Shown here in pieces: positions 1 through 8,467 of a DNA stretch of 64,000 nt. Positions within the stretch are counted from its first letter, which is position 1; every line of letters starts with the position of its first letter. Origin of the DNA: Brucellaceae bacterium (lineage in GTDB: Bacteria > Pseudomonadota > Alphaproteobacteria > Rhizobiales > Rhizobiaceae). The translations under genes and the position numbers were made by a program. Location of the stretch: assembly GCA_020637755.1 (NCBI GenBank), contig JACKJW010000002.1, forward strand, positions 1 through 64,000, in the 5' to 3' direction. Under the pieces are notes generated by a model. It made no database searches, was not told the DNA's origin, and saw only the letters and a list, made by a program, of their open reading frames with translations.

Positions 1-1602
1 GTGACGTCGAACAACCTCGTCCAGATGTTCTTCGGCTGGGAGGGTGTCGGTCTCGCCTCCTATCTGCTGATCGGCTTCTGGTACAAGAAACCTTCCGCCA
101 ATGCCGCGGCAATCAAGGCCTTCGTCGTCAACCGCGTCGGCGATTTCGGCTTCGCGCTCGGCATTTTCGGCGTCTTCGTTCTGTTCGGTTCGATCAATCT
201 CGACACCGTCTTCGCCAACGCCGCGACCTTCCTGCCGGTCGAAGGCGCCGCGCATGGCGATGTCGCGCTGAACTTCCTCGGCTACGCGCTCGACCCGCAT
301 GCCGCGCTTAACATCGTCTGCCTGCTGCTTTTCATGGGCGCGATGGGCAAGTCGGCTCAGGTGCCGCTGCACACCTGGCTGCCGGACGCGATGGAAGGCC
401 CGACGCCTGTCTCGGCGCTGATCCATGCCGCGACCATGGTGACCGCCGGCGTGTTCATGCTGGCGCGCCTGTCGCCGCTGTTCGAACTCGCGCACACCAC
501 GCTTCTGGTGGTCACATTCATCGGCGCTCTGACGGCGTTCTTCGCTGCCACGGTCGGCCTCGTGCAGAACGACATCAAGCGCGTGATCGCATATTCGACC
601 TGCTCGCAGCTGGGCTACATGTTCGTGGCGATCGGCCTTGGCTTCTATTCCGCCGCGATCTTCCACCTGTTCACCCATGCCTTCTTCAAGGCGCTGCTCT
701 TCCTTGGTTCCGGCTCGGTCATTCACGCCGTGTCCGACGAGCAGGACATGCGCAAGATGGGCGGCCTGCGAAAGCTCATTCCGACCACCTACTGGATGAT
801 GATCATCGGCACGGTCGCGCTGACCGGCCTCGGCATTCCGGGCACGCTGATCGGCACCGCTGGCTTCTTCTCCAAGGACATCATCATCGAGAGCACCTTT
901 GCATCGCACAGCCCGGTTTCCGGCTTTGCCTTCACCCTGCTCGTGGTGGCCGCCTTCTTCACCAGCTTCTACTCCTGGCGCCTGATCTTCATGACCTTCC
1001 ATGGCAAGCCGCGCGCCACCGCCGACGTGATGCACCACGTGCATGAATCGCCGCCGGTCATGCTGGTGCCGCTCTTCGTTCTGGCCACTGGCGCCCTGCT
1101 CGCAGGCGTGGTGTTCCACGACAATTTCTTCGGCCACCACTACATGGAGTTCTGGAAGGGCGCGCTCTTCACGGGCAAGGAAAACGAGGTTCTGGAGCAC
1201 TTCCACCATGTGCCGACCCTGGTGAAGCTGTCGCCCTTCATTGCCATGGTGCTTGGCTTTGCCCTGGCCTGGCTCTTCTACATCCGTTCTCCCGAAGCGC
1301 CCAAGCGGCTGGCCGAGCGCCATCATGGCCTTTACCAGTTCCTGCTCAACAAGTGGTACTTTGACGAGCTCTACGACTTCCTCTTCGTCCGTCCGGCCAT
1401 GTGGCTCGGCAAGTTCCTGTGGAAGAAGGGTGATAGCGCGGTCATCGACGGGCTTGGACCCGACGGCATTGCCGCGCGCGTCACGGATATCACCGGCCGC
1501 GTCGTGAAACTCCAGTCCGGCTACCTCTACCATTACGCCTTTGCGATGCTGATCGGCGTCGCGGCGCTTGTCACCTGGATGATGCTCGGGAGCGCCTTCT
1601 GA
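1..1602 (+). CDS. nuoL: NADH-quinone oxidoreductase subunit L (5' truncated by window edge)
   Basis: Proton-pumping membrane subunit of respiratory complex I. The visible 533 codons are open from the first base; NuoL is usually about 650-660 residues, so roughly 130 N-terminal residues lie outside the window. The antiporter-like core is recognisable: GKSAQVPLHTWLPDAMEG followed by PTPVSALIHAATMVTAGVF, and NDIKRVIAYSTCSQLGYMF. The C-terminal part carries the long lateral-helix region and a last membrane helix. The stop overlaps the nuoM start by one base (TGATG), so the two are translationally coupled in the nuo operon. The GTG at base 1 is an internal codon, not the true start. Confidence 0.97.
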   Translation: MTSNNLVQMFFGWEGVGLASYLLIGFWYKKPSANAAAIKAFVVNRVGDFGFALGIFGVFVLFGSINLDTVFANAATFLPVEGAAHGDVALNFLGYALDPHAALNIVCLLLFMGAMGKSAQVPLHTWLPDAMEGPTPVSALIHAATMVTAGVFMLARLSPLFELAHTTLLVVTFIGALTAFFAATVGLVQNDIKRVIAYSTCSQLGYMFVAIGLGFYSAAIFHLFTHAFFKALLFLGSGSVIHAVSDEQDMRKMGGLRKLIPTTYWMMIIGTVALTGLGIPGTLIGTAGFFSKDIIIESTFASHSPVSGFAFTLLVVAAFFTSFYSWRLIFMTFHGKPRATADVMHHVHESPPVMLVPLFVLATGALLAGVVFHDNFFGHHYMEFWKGALFTGKENEVLEHFHHVPTLVKLSPFIAMVLGFALAWLFYIRSPEAPKRLAERHHGLYQFLLNKWYFDELYDFLFVRPAMWLGKFLWKKGDSAVIDGLGPDGIAARVTDITGRVVKLQSGYLYHYAFAMLIGVAALVTWMMLGSAF

Positions 1603-3110
1603 TGTCTGATTGGCCCATCCTTTCGCTGGTCACCTTCCTGCCGCTGGTCGGCGCAGCCCTGATCCTGTTCATCCGGGATGAGGGCTATGGACGCCGCAAC
1701 ATCCGCAATGTTGCGCTGCTGACCACTGTCTTCACCTTCATCTTCTCGCTCTTCATCTGGACCGGCTTCGACAATTCGGCGCGCGGCTTCCAGATGGTCG
1801 AGGAGGCTGCCTGGCTTGGCGGCGGCATTTCCTACCGCATGGGTGTCGACGGCATTTCCATGCTCTTCGTCATCCTGACGACCTTCCTGATGCCCATTGC
1901 CATCCTTGCAAGCTGGGAAGCGGTGGAAAAGCGCGTCAAGGAATACATGATCGCCTTCCTGATCCTGGAAGCGCTGATGATCGGTGTCTTCTGCGCGCTG
2001 GATCTCGTGGTCTTCTACGTGTTCTTTGAAGCCGGCCTCATCCCGATGTTCATCATCATCGGCGTGTGGGGCGGCAAGCGCCGCGTCTATGCCTCCTTCA
2101 AGTTCTTCCTCTACACGCTGCTCGGCTCGGTGCTGATGCTGCTGGCCATCATGGCCATGTACTGGGATGCCGGCACCACCTCGATCCCGGAGCTCATGGC
2201 GCATGATTTCCCGGTCAACATGCAGACATGGCTGTGGCTGGCCTTCTTCGCTTCGTTCGCGGTGAAGATGCCGATGTGGCCGGTCCACACCTGGCTGCCC
2301 GATGCCCACGTGGAAGCGCCGACCGCCGGTTCGGTCATCCTGGCCGCGATCCTGCTAAAGATGGGCGGCTACGGCTTCCTGCGCTTCTCGCTGCCGATGT
2401 TCCCGAATGCTTCGGACATGTTCCAGCCGCTGGTCTTCACGCTTTCGGTGGTTGCCATCATCTACACCTCGCTGGTCGCGCTGCGGCAGGAGGACATCAA
2501 GAAGCTGATCGCCTATTCATCGGTCGCCCACATGGGTTACGTGACCATGGGCATCTTTGCGATGAACGCGCAGGGCATCCAGGGCGCGCTGTTCCAGATG
2601 ATCAGCCACGGCTTCGTGTCCGGGGCGCTCTTCCTCTGCGTTGGCGTTGTCTATGACCGCATGCACACCCGCGAGATCGCGGCCTATGGCGGCCTCGTCA
2701 ACAACATGCCGAAATATGCCGTGGTGTTCCTCATCTTCACCATGGCCAATGTCGGCCTGCCGGGCACGTCCGGCTTCATCGGCGAGTTCCTGACCCTGCT
2801 CGGCGTCTTCAAGGTCAACAGCTGGGTGGCCTTCTTCGCCACCACCGGCGTGGTCCTGTCGGCAGCCTATGCCCTCTGGCTCTATCGCCGGGTGATCTTC
2901 GGCAAGCTCGACAAGGAAAGCCTGAAGGGCATGCTCGACCTGACCACCCGCGAAAAGGTCATCCTCTATCCGCTGGTGGCGCTGACCATCTTCTTCGGCG
3001 TCTATCCCGCGCCGATCTTTGATGTGACGCAGGTCTCCGTCGACTCGCTCATCAACGAAATCACCGCCTCCATCGATGCCGTCGTCACGACGGCCTCGGT
3101 TGCGAACTGA
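1602..3110 (+). CDS. nuoM: NADH-quinone oxidoreductase subunit M
   Basis: Second antiporter-like proton-pumping subunit of complex I, 502 aa, full length. Seen in the sequence: many hydrophobic helices, the conserved glutamate helix FYVFFEAGLIPMFIIIGVWG and the lysine/histidine channel motif AVKMPMWPVHTWLPDAHVEA. DIKKLIAYSSVAHMGYV matches the second broken-helix region. Start ATG overlaps the nuoL stop by one base. nuoN follows after 18 bp. Gene order L-M-N is the standard end of bacterial nuo operons. Confidence 0.98.
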   Translation: MSDWPILSLVTFLPLVGAALILFIRDEGYGRRNIRNVALLTTVFTFIFSLFIWTGFDNSARGFQMVEEAAWLGGGISYRMGVDGISMLFVILTTFLMPIAILASWEAVEKRVKEYMIAFLILEALMIGVFCALDLVVFYVFFEAGLIPMFIIIGVWGGKRRVYASFKFFLYTLLGSVLMLLAIMAMYWDAGTTSIPELMAHDFPVNMQTWLWLAFFASFAVKMPMWPVHTWLPDAHVEAPTAGSVILAAILLKMGGYGFLRFSLPMFPNASDMFQPLVFTLSVVAIIYTSLVALRQEDIKKLIAYSSVAHMGYVTMGIFAMNAQGIQGALFQMISHGFVSGALFLCVGVVYDRMHTREIAAYGGLVNNMPKYAVVFLIFTMANVGLPGTSGFIGEFLTLLGVFKVNSWVAFFATTGVVLSAAYALWLYRRVIFGKLDKESLKGMLDLTTREKVILYPLVALTIFFGVYPAPIFDVTQVSVDSLINEITASIDAVVTTASVAN

Positions 3111-3128
3111 CAAAGGGCACCCACGGTC

Positions 3129-4565
3129 ATGACGGCAGATCTCGCACAAAGCCTTTCGCTGATCGGCCCCGAGCTCATTGTCACGCTCGGCGCCATCTTC
3201 CTGCTGATGCTCGGCGTCTATTCCGGCACACGCGGCACCTCCATGGTTTACGGGCTGGCGGTTGCCATCCTGATCGCTGCGCTTGCCTGGCTGGTGCTGT
3301 TCGGTGACACGGGCAAGGCCTTCAACGGGGCCTTCGTGGCCGATCCCTTCGCCAAGATCATGAAGGTCCTGTCGCTGGTCGGTTCGGTCGTGGCGCTGGT
3401 CATGTCGGTCGGCTTCGCCAAGGCGGAAAAGTTCGACAAGTTCGAGTTCCCGGTCCTCGTCATGCTGTCGACACTCGGCATGATGCTGATGATCTCGGCC
3501 AACGACATGCTGGCCCTTTATCTGGGCCTCGAACTGCAATCGCTGGCGCTTTATGTCGTCGCCGCCTTCAACCGCGATTCCGTGCGTTCCACCGAAGCCG
3601 GCCTGAAGTATTTCGTGCTCGGCGCCCTGTCGTCAGGCATGCTGCTCTACGGCATCAGCCTGGTCTACGGCTTCACCGGCCATACCGGCTTTGATGCCAT
3701 CGCGCAGGAAATTTCCGGCGGTGGCCGCCAGCTTGGCCTGGTCTTCGGCCTGGTCTTCATTCTCGCCGGTCTTGCGTTCAAGATTTCCGCCGTGCCCTTC
3801 CACATGTGGACGCCGGACGTCTACGAAGGCGCGCCGACGCCGGTGACGGCGTTCTTCGCCTCCGCGCCGAAGATGGCCGCCATGGCACTGTTCGTCCGTG
3901 TTGTTGCCGGTGCCTTCGAACCCATGCATGCCGACTGGCAACAGGTGATCGTCTTCATCTCGATTGCGTCCATGGCGCTCGGTGCCTTCGGTGCCATCGG
4001 CCAGCGCAACATCAAGCGCCTGATGGCCTATTCCTCCATCGGCCATATGGGCTTTGCGCTGGTGGGCCTTGCCGCCGGAACGCTGGCGGGCGTGCAGGGC
4101 GTCGTCATCTACATGATCATCTATCTGGTCATGACGCTCGGCACCTTCGCCTTCATCCTCGCCATGCGGCGCAAGGAGGGCAATGTGGAACAGATCGATG
4201 ATCTGGCCGGTCTCGCCGCCACCAACCCGGTCATGGCGACCATCCTGACCATCCTGATGTTCAGCCTCGCGGGCATTCCGCCGCTGGCCGGTTTCTGGGC
4301 CAAGTGGTCGGTGTTCCTCGCGGCCATCGAGGCCAATCTGTTCACGCTCGCCATCATCGGCGTGCTGGCCTCCGTCGTCGGCGCCTTCTACTACCTGCGC
4401 GTCATCAAGCTGATGTGGTTCGATGAGCCGGCCGGAAAGCTGCAGCCCATCGCTGGCGAGCTCGGCCTTGTGCTTGGCGTGTCGGGTGTCTTCACGCTGC
4501 TCTACATCCTCTTTGCCGGCCCGGTCGGCAATGTTGCCCAGGCCGCGGCGCGCAGCTTCTTCTGA
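3129..4565 (+). CDS. nuoN: NADH-quinone oxidoreductase subunit N
   Basis: Third antiporter-like membrane subunit of complex I, 478 aa. Diagnostic segments are LYLGLELQSLALYVVAAF, STEAGLKYFVLGALSSG and FKISAVPFHMWTPDVYEG with its conserved lysine and histidine. It is the last nuo gene of the operon, but transcription probably runs on: birA starts four bases after the stop. Multi-pass inner-membrane protein, about 14 hydrophobic segments expected for the family. Confidence 0.98.
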   Translation: MTADLAQSLSLIGPELIVTLGAIFLLMLGVYSGTRGTSMVYGLAVAILIAALAWLVLFGDTGKAFNGAFVADPFAKIMKVLSLVGSVVALVMSVGFAKAEKFDKFEFPVLVMLSTLGMMLMISANDMLALYLGLELQSLALYVVAAFNRDSVRSTEAGLKYFVLGALSSGMLLYGISLVYGFTGHTGFDAIAQEISGGGRQLGLVFGLVFILAGLAFKISAVPFHMWTPDVYEGAPTPVTAFFASAPKMAAMALFVRVVAGAFEPMHADWQQVIVFISIASMALGAFGAIGQRNIKRLMAYSSIGHMGFALVGLAAGTLAGVQGVVIYMIIYLVMTLGTFAFILAMRRKEGNVEQIDDLAGLAATNPVMATILTILMFSLAGIPPLAGFWAKWSVFLAAIEANLFTLAIIGVLASVVGAFYYLRVIKLMWFDEPAGKLQPIAGELGLVLGVSGVFTLLYILFAGPVGNVAQAAARSFF

Positions 4566-4569
4566 TCGC

Positions 4570-5337
4570 GTGACGGCAAACCTTCCTGAGACCCCGTTTC
4601 CGGGGCATTGGCGCCACATCGCACTCGGCGATGTGGCGTCAACCAATTCCGAGGCCATGCAACGTGCGCTCGACGGCGACCCCGGCGGTCTGTGGATCAC
4701 GGCGCAACGGCAGATGCAGGGCAGGGGCCGCCGCGGCCGCCCATGGGCGTCGGAAGCGGGCAATCTCTACGCCTCGCTCCTGTTGGTCGACCCTGCACCC
4801 GTCGAACGCATCGGCACGTTGCCCCTCGTTGCCGCGCTCGCCGTCTACAATGCGCTGCGCCCGCTCTTTGCAGCCGTGCCGCAGGCGCTCGCCATCAAGT
4901 GGCCGAACGATGTCCTGATCGATGGCGCCAAGGTCAATGGCATCCTGCTGGAAAGCACGGCGCTGCCCACCGGACAGCTTGCCGTGGTGATCGGCTGCGG
5001 AATCAATTGCACCCACCACCCCGGGAATCCACTCTATCCGGCGACCGACCTGAAGGCCTGCGGCTTCGACATCCCACCCGAGCGCATGTTTCCCGCGCTG
5101 GCGGCGAGCTGCGCACGCGAGTTGGAACGCTGGGACCGGGGCAGGGGCTTCGGACTGATCCGCGAGGATTGGCTTCGCGCCGCCCGTGGCCTCGGCCAGC
5201 CGATCCGCATCAACATGGCCGACCGCGTCCTGGAAGGCCGGTTTGCCGATCTGGACAGCCGCGGCTATCTTCTGCTTGAAGACGCCTCCGGCTCCATCAC
5301 GCCCGTTTCTGCGGGCGACCTGTTTTTCAACTCCTGA
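4570..5337 (+). CDS. birA: Biotin--[acetyl-CoA-carboxylase] ligase
   Basis: Makes biotinyl-AMP and attaches biotin to the AccB carrier protein. 255 aa from GTG 4570; the frame is open further upstream inside nuoN, but the GTG right after the nuoN stop fits the family start. The adenylate-binding loop GRGRRGRPW and the catalytic-lysine motif KWPNDVLIDGAKVNGILLE are present, with a C-terminal BPL_C-like SH3 domain. There is no N-terminal helix-turn-helix, so it is a pure ligase, not a BirA-type repressor. Its carboxylase partner accC lies at the right end of the window. birA between nuoN and rnj is typical of Rhizobiales. Confidence 0.93.
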   Translation: MTANLPETPFPGHWRHIALGDVASTNSEAMQRALDGDPGGLWITAQRQMQGRGRRGRPWASEAGNLYASLLLVDPAPVERIGTLPLVAALAVYNALRPLFAAVPQALAIKWPNDVLIDGAKVNGILLESTALPTGQLAVVIGCGINCTHHPGNPLYPATDLKACGFDIPPERMFPALAASCARELERWDRGRGFGLIREDWLRAARGLGQPIRINMADRVLEGRFADLDSRGYLLLEDASGSITPVSAGDLFFNS

Positions 5338-5349
5338 CGAAAGCACCCC

Positions 5350-7023
5350 ATGACGGTCAACGACAGCAACGAACTCGTCTTCGCGCCCTTGGGCGGCGTC
5401 GGCGAAATCGGCATGAACTTCGCCCTCTACGGCTTCGGCCCGGCGGCGAAGCGCGAATGGATCATCGTCGATTGCGGCGTCACCTTTCCGGGCCCCGACC
5501 TGCCCGGCGTCGATCTGGTGCTTCCCGATACCAAGTTCATCGAGAACGAGGTGAAAAACCTCGCCGGCATGATCATTACCCACGCCCATGAAGACCATTG
5601 CGGCGCCATTCTCGATATCTGGCCAAAACTTGGCTGCGCTGTCTGGATGTCGCCCTTTACCGCTGGTCTGCTGGAGGCCAAGCGCGAGAGCGAATACCAG
5701 CGGGTGAAGGTGCCGATCCGCATCTTCAAGCCGCGCCAGGCCTTTGATGTAGGTCCGTTCCGCATCGAGCCGGTGCCGGTGACCCACTCAATCCCCGAAC
5801 CCTATTCGCTCGCTATCACCACACCGCTCGGCACGGTCATCCACACCGGCGACTGGAAGTTCGATGCCGAACCCGCCATCGGTCCGCTGACCGACAAGCC
5901 ACGCCTCACCGAACTGGGCGACAAGGGCGTGCTGGCGCTCATCTGCGATTCCACCAATGCCATGGTCGAGGGCGAAAGCCCGACCGAGCATGAGGTCAAC
6001 GAGAGCCTGCGCAAGATCATCGAGCGCGAGCCGGGCCGCGTCATCATCACCACCTTCTCCTCCAATGTGGGGCGCATCCGCTCCATCGCCGAGGCCGCGC
6101 GCGATGCCGGCCGCAAGCTGCTCGTGCTCGGCCGATCCATGAAACGCGTCATCGAGGTGGCGGGCGATCTCGGTTACCTTGACGGCCTGCCGGAGTTTCT
6201 GGCGGAGGAGGATTACGGCTACCTGCCGCGCGAAAATGTCGTGGTGTTGTGCACCGGCAGCCAGGGTGAGCCGCGCGCAGCCCTCTCCAAGCTGGCGCGC
6301 GACGAAATGCGCAATGTCCATGTGACGGCAGGCGACACGGTCATCTATTCCTCGCGCACCATTCCGGGCAACGAGAAGGCCATTCTCGAAATCAAGAACC
6401 AGCTCATCGAAAAGGGCGTGAAGATCATCGAGGACCGCGACGAACTGGTCCATGTTTCCGGCCATCCCCGCCGTGGCGAGTTGCGCGAAATGTATCGTCT
6501 GGTCCGCCCGGAAATCGCCGTGCCCGTGCATGGAGAGGCGGCCCATCTGGTGGCCCATGCTTCGTTGGCGTCTGGCGAAGGCATCGGTCAGGTTGCCAGC
6601 GTGCGCAACGGTGATCTGCTGCGTCTCGCGCCGGGCCTCGCCGAGATCGTCGGTGAAGTGCATCACGGCCGCACTTTCAAGGATGGCAATCTCTACGGCA
6701 ACGATCAGGAGATCGGCGTGCGCGACCGCCGCAAGCTCTCCTTCGCAGGCCATGTCTGCTTCAACGTCATCCTCGACAACAAGTACGACCTGCTGGACGA
6801 TCCCGACATCGAGGCCATCGGCCTGCCGGAAATGGATGGGCAGGGCGAATATCTGGAAGACCGGCTGATGGAAGCCGCCGTCGGTGCCATCGAGAGCATC
6901 CCGCGCGCCAAGCGCAAGGACCTCGATCTGGTGGCCGAAAGCGCGCGCCGTGCCATCCGCGCCGAGGCCCGCGATGTCTGGGGCAAGAAGCCCATCGTCA
7001 CCGTGTTCGTATCCAGGGTTTGA
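5350..7023 (+). CDS. rnj: Ribonuclease J
   Basis: Metallo-beta-lactamase/beta-CASP ribonuclease with 5'-exonuclease and endonuclease activity, used in rRNA maturation and mRNA turnover in Rhizobiales. 557 aa. The zinc-binding motif THAHEDHCGA lies near residues 77-86; VIHTGDWKFD and the beta-CASP region (TTFSSNVGRI, CTGSQGEPRAALS, VSGHPRRGEL) follow, then a C-terminal RNase J domain. It starts 12 bp after birA, so it is probably co-transcribed with it. Confidence 0.95.
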   Translation: MTVNDSNELVFAPLGGVGEIGMNFALYGFGPAAKREWIIVDCGVTFPGPDLPGVDLVLPDTKFIENEVKNLAGMIITHAHEDHCGAILDIWPKLGCAVWMSPFTAGLLEAKRESEYQRVKVPIRIFKPRQAFDVGPFRIEPVPVTHSIPEPYSLAITTPLGTVIHTGDWKFDAEPAIGPLTDKPRLTELGDKGVLALICDSTNAMVEGESPTEHEVNESLRKIIEREPGRVIITTFSSNVGRIRSIAEAARDAGRKLLVLGRSMKRVIEVAGDLGYLDGLPEFLAEEDYGYLPRENVVVLCTGSQGEPRAALSKLARDEMRNVHVTAGDTVIYSSRTIPGNEKAILEIKNQLIEKGVKIIEDRDELVHVSGHPRRGELREMYRLVRPEIAVPVHGEAAHLVAHASLASGEGIGQVASVRNGDLLRLAPGLAEIVGEVHHGRTFKDGNLYGNDQEIGVRDRRKLSFAGHVCFNVILDNKYDLLDDPDIEAIGLPEMDGQGEYLEDRLMEAAVGAIESIPRAKRKDLDLVAESARRAIRAEARDVWGKKPIVTVFVSRV

Positions 7024-7160
7024 GGGCGACGGCCTCCCCCAGGATGGGGGAGATCGCCGGCCGGGCGAAAGCGCAAGGTTGGCGGGCCGGGGTGGTTGAC
7101 AGGCCGGGCCAGACATTCCGCCACTCCGCTCGCGACGCTCCCTCAGTGGGGAAGAACAAG
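7024..7160. repeat. RIME/REP-like palindromic intergenic repeat
   Basis: Directly after the rnj stop. A perfect 8-bp stem (CTCCCCCA/TGGGGGAG, 7034-7052, loop GGA) is followed by GC-rich sequence and a second arm pair (CCACT...AGTGG). This resembles the palindromic repeats scattered between genes in Mesorhizobium and Sinorhizobium genomes. The 7034-7052 hairpin may also act as the 3' end signal of rnj, but it lacks a T-tract. Family membership is inferred from appearance only. Confidence 0.5.
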
Positions 7161-7244
7161 CCCTCATCCATCCTGCGCATTTACACGCGGTGCGCCGCAG
7201 CCTATTCCGGTCTGAACGAAACCTTGCCAAGCGGAGACCTGTCC

Positions 7245-7649
7245 ATGCTCGGACGCCTGAACCATGTCGCCATCGCCGTACCGGACCTTGCTGCGGCAAC
7301 CGCTACCTACCGCGATACGTTGGGCGGCAAGGTGACCGCGCCGCAGACCCTGCCGGAGCACGGTGTCACGGTCGTGTTTGTCGATCTCGGCAACACCAAG
7401 GTGGAACTGCTGGAACCGCTGGGCGAGACGTCCCCCATCGCCGCCTTTCTGGCCAAGAACCCGTCGGGCGGCATGCACCATGTCTGCTACGAGGTGGATG
7501 ACATCATCGTGGCGCGCGACCGGCTGAAGGCAGAAGGTGCGCGCGTTCTGGGCGACGGCGAGCCGAAGATCGGCGCCCACGGCAAGCCGGTGCTCTTCCT
7601 GCACCCGAAGGATTTTTTGGGCACGCTGGTGGAGCTGGAACAGGTCTGA
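7245..7649 (+). CDS. mce: Methylmalonyl-CoA epimerase
   Basis: Converts (S)- to (R)-methylmalonyl-CoA in the propionyl-CoA to succinyl-CoA route. 134 aa of the vicinal oxygen chelate (VOC/glyoxalase) fold. The metal ligands are visible as LNHVAIAVPDL (His), GMHHVCYEVDD (His) and the terminal TLVELEQV (Glu). The frame is open upstream into the repeat, but ATG 7245 has a GGAG element about 9 bases upstream and begins at the conserved MLGRLNH. mce between rnj and proS is a conserved Rhizobiales arrangement. Confidence 0.93.
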   Translation: MLGRLNHVAIAVPDLAAATATYRDTLGGKVTAPQTLPEHGVTVVFVDLGNTKVELLEPLGETSPIAAFLAKNPSGGMHHVCYEVDDIIVARDRLKAEGARVLGDGEPKIGAHGKPVLFLHPKDFLGTLVELEQV

Positions 7650-7783
7650 CCGGCACCGGTTCGCACCGTGCGGCACGGGCAGGGCGCTAGCCGCGCCCAA
7701 TTGTCCGTTGGACTTTTGAAGCCACAAGGCCCATATGAGCGCGAAAGCCGGGCAGCCGGCGCAAGCAAGTCGGGGAAATGCCG

Positions 7784-8065
7784 ATGACCTGGGTCTCCTG
7801 GTTGGCCATCTATTTCATCTTGTGGTGGGGAACACTCTTCGTGGTGATCCCCTTTTCCCTGCGCACGCAGGATGAGGATGGTGACGTCACGCTCGGCACC
7901 GTCGCCAGCGCACCGCGCGACAACCACATGCGCCGCGTCTTCCTGCGCACCACCATCGTGTCAGCGCTGGTCTTCGCAGCCTATCTGGGAGTCACGCGCG
8001 GCCTCGGCCTCAGCTTTGACGACATCCCGCGCATCGTGCCGGACTACGTGAACCGCCAGGGCTGA
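7784..8065 (+). CDS. DUF1467 family membrane protein
   Basis: Small inner-membrane protein of unknown function, 93 aa, found next to mce and proS across Rhizobiales. Two hydrophobic segments flank a polar loop (residues about 1-22 and 52-70). The run YFILWWGTLFVVIPFSLRTQ is characteristic of DUF1467. ATG 7778 is also in frame, but GGGGAAA lies only a base or two before it and at proper distance from ATG 7784, so the latter is preferred. Confidence 0.85.
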   Translation: MTWVSWLAIYFILWWGTLFVVIPFSLRTQDEDGDVTLGTVASAPRDNHMRRVFLRTTIVSALVFAAYLGVTRGLGLSFDDIPRIVPDYVNRQG

Positions 8066-8101
8066 TTTACATATCCGGCTATGCAATGCCGGAATTCAGG
8101 C

Positions 8102-8130
8102 AAAAAAAAGCAAGGCACGAAGCCTTGCTG
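8102..8130 (-). terminator. Intrinsic terminator, minus strand
   Basis: Perfect 8-bp stem AGCAAGGC/GCCTTGCT (8109-8116 and 8122-8129) with a 5-base loop. An eight-A run directly precedes it on the plus strand, which becomes a U-tract after the hairpin on a minus-strand transcript. It points away from proS, and no established minus-strand gene lies upstream of it. Confidence 0.85.
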
Positions 8131-8154
8131 ATCAGTTACGCGTCGACCCGTACC

Positions 8155-8259
8155 CTATACGGTGGCTGCGATTGACCGCGCCTGGATCACATCCTCCCAA
8201 GACTTTGACCGCGTTCCGGTGCGGATTGTTTCGTCCGCCCCTGTTTTGTGAGGGCACAT
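8155..8259 (-). CDS. Candidate 34-residue small protein or small RNA
   Basis: Reading frame starting MCPHKTGADETIRTG, ending 25 bases before a strong minus-strand terminator. No good Shine-Dalgarno sequence precedes the ATG, and the frame is open further upstream, so the start is uncertain. The peptide has no membrane segment or domain I recognise. The terminator shows that something is transcribed here; whether it is translated or is a non-coding RNA cannot be decided from sequence alone. Confidence 0.35.
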   Translation of the reverse strand: MCPHKTGADETIRTGTRSKSWEDVIQARSIAATV

Positions 8260-8467
8260 TAGCCAATTGCGTGCCCGCTTGTCACGCGAAATGTGCAAGC
8301 ATATCATGCAATTGAATGTTGCGATGCACAATTTTGAGGCAGCCGCGCGGTGCGGTGCGGCGGGTTTCCATTTTGCCACGAAATGGCTATGAAGCGCTGG
8401 CAAATGCGCAAGATGGCCACAGCGCCGCGATTCTGCGCCCCGCCCAATTCTCCAAGGGAATTTCCCC

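Larger units (their letters stand above)
8066..8467. other. 402-bp gap between DUF1467 and proS
   Basis: It holds a minus-strand intrinsic terminator (8102-8130) and a candidate short minus-strand ORF (8155-8259). Upstream of that ORF on the minus strand are TTGTGC and, 17 bases on, CATGAT as a weak promoter candidate (about 8300-8330). The part next to proS must contain the proS promoter, but no clear -35/-10 pair is visible there. Confidence 0.5.

Noticed and set aside
4423..4569. Upstream extension of birA inside nuoN
   Set aside because: It would overlap nuoN by more than 140 bases in another frame; the GTG just after the nuoN stop fits the family.
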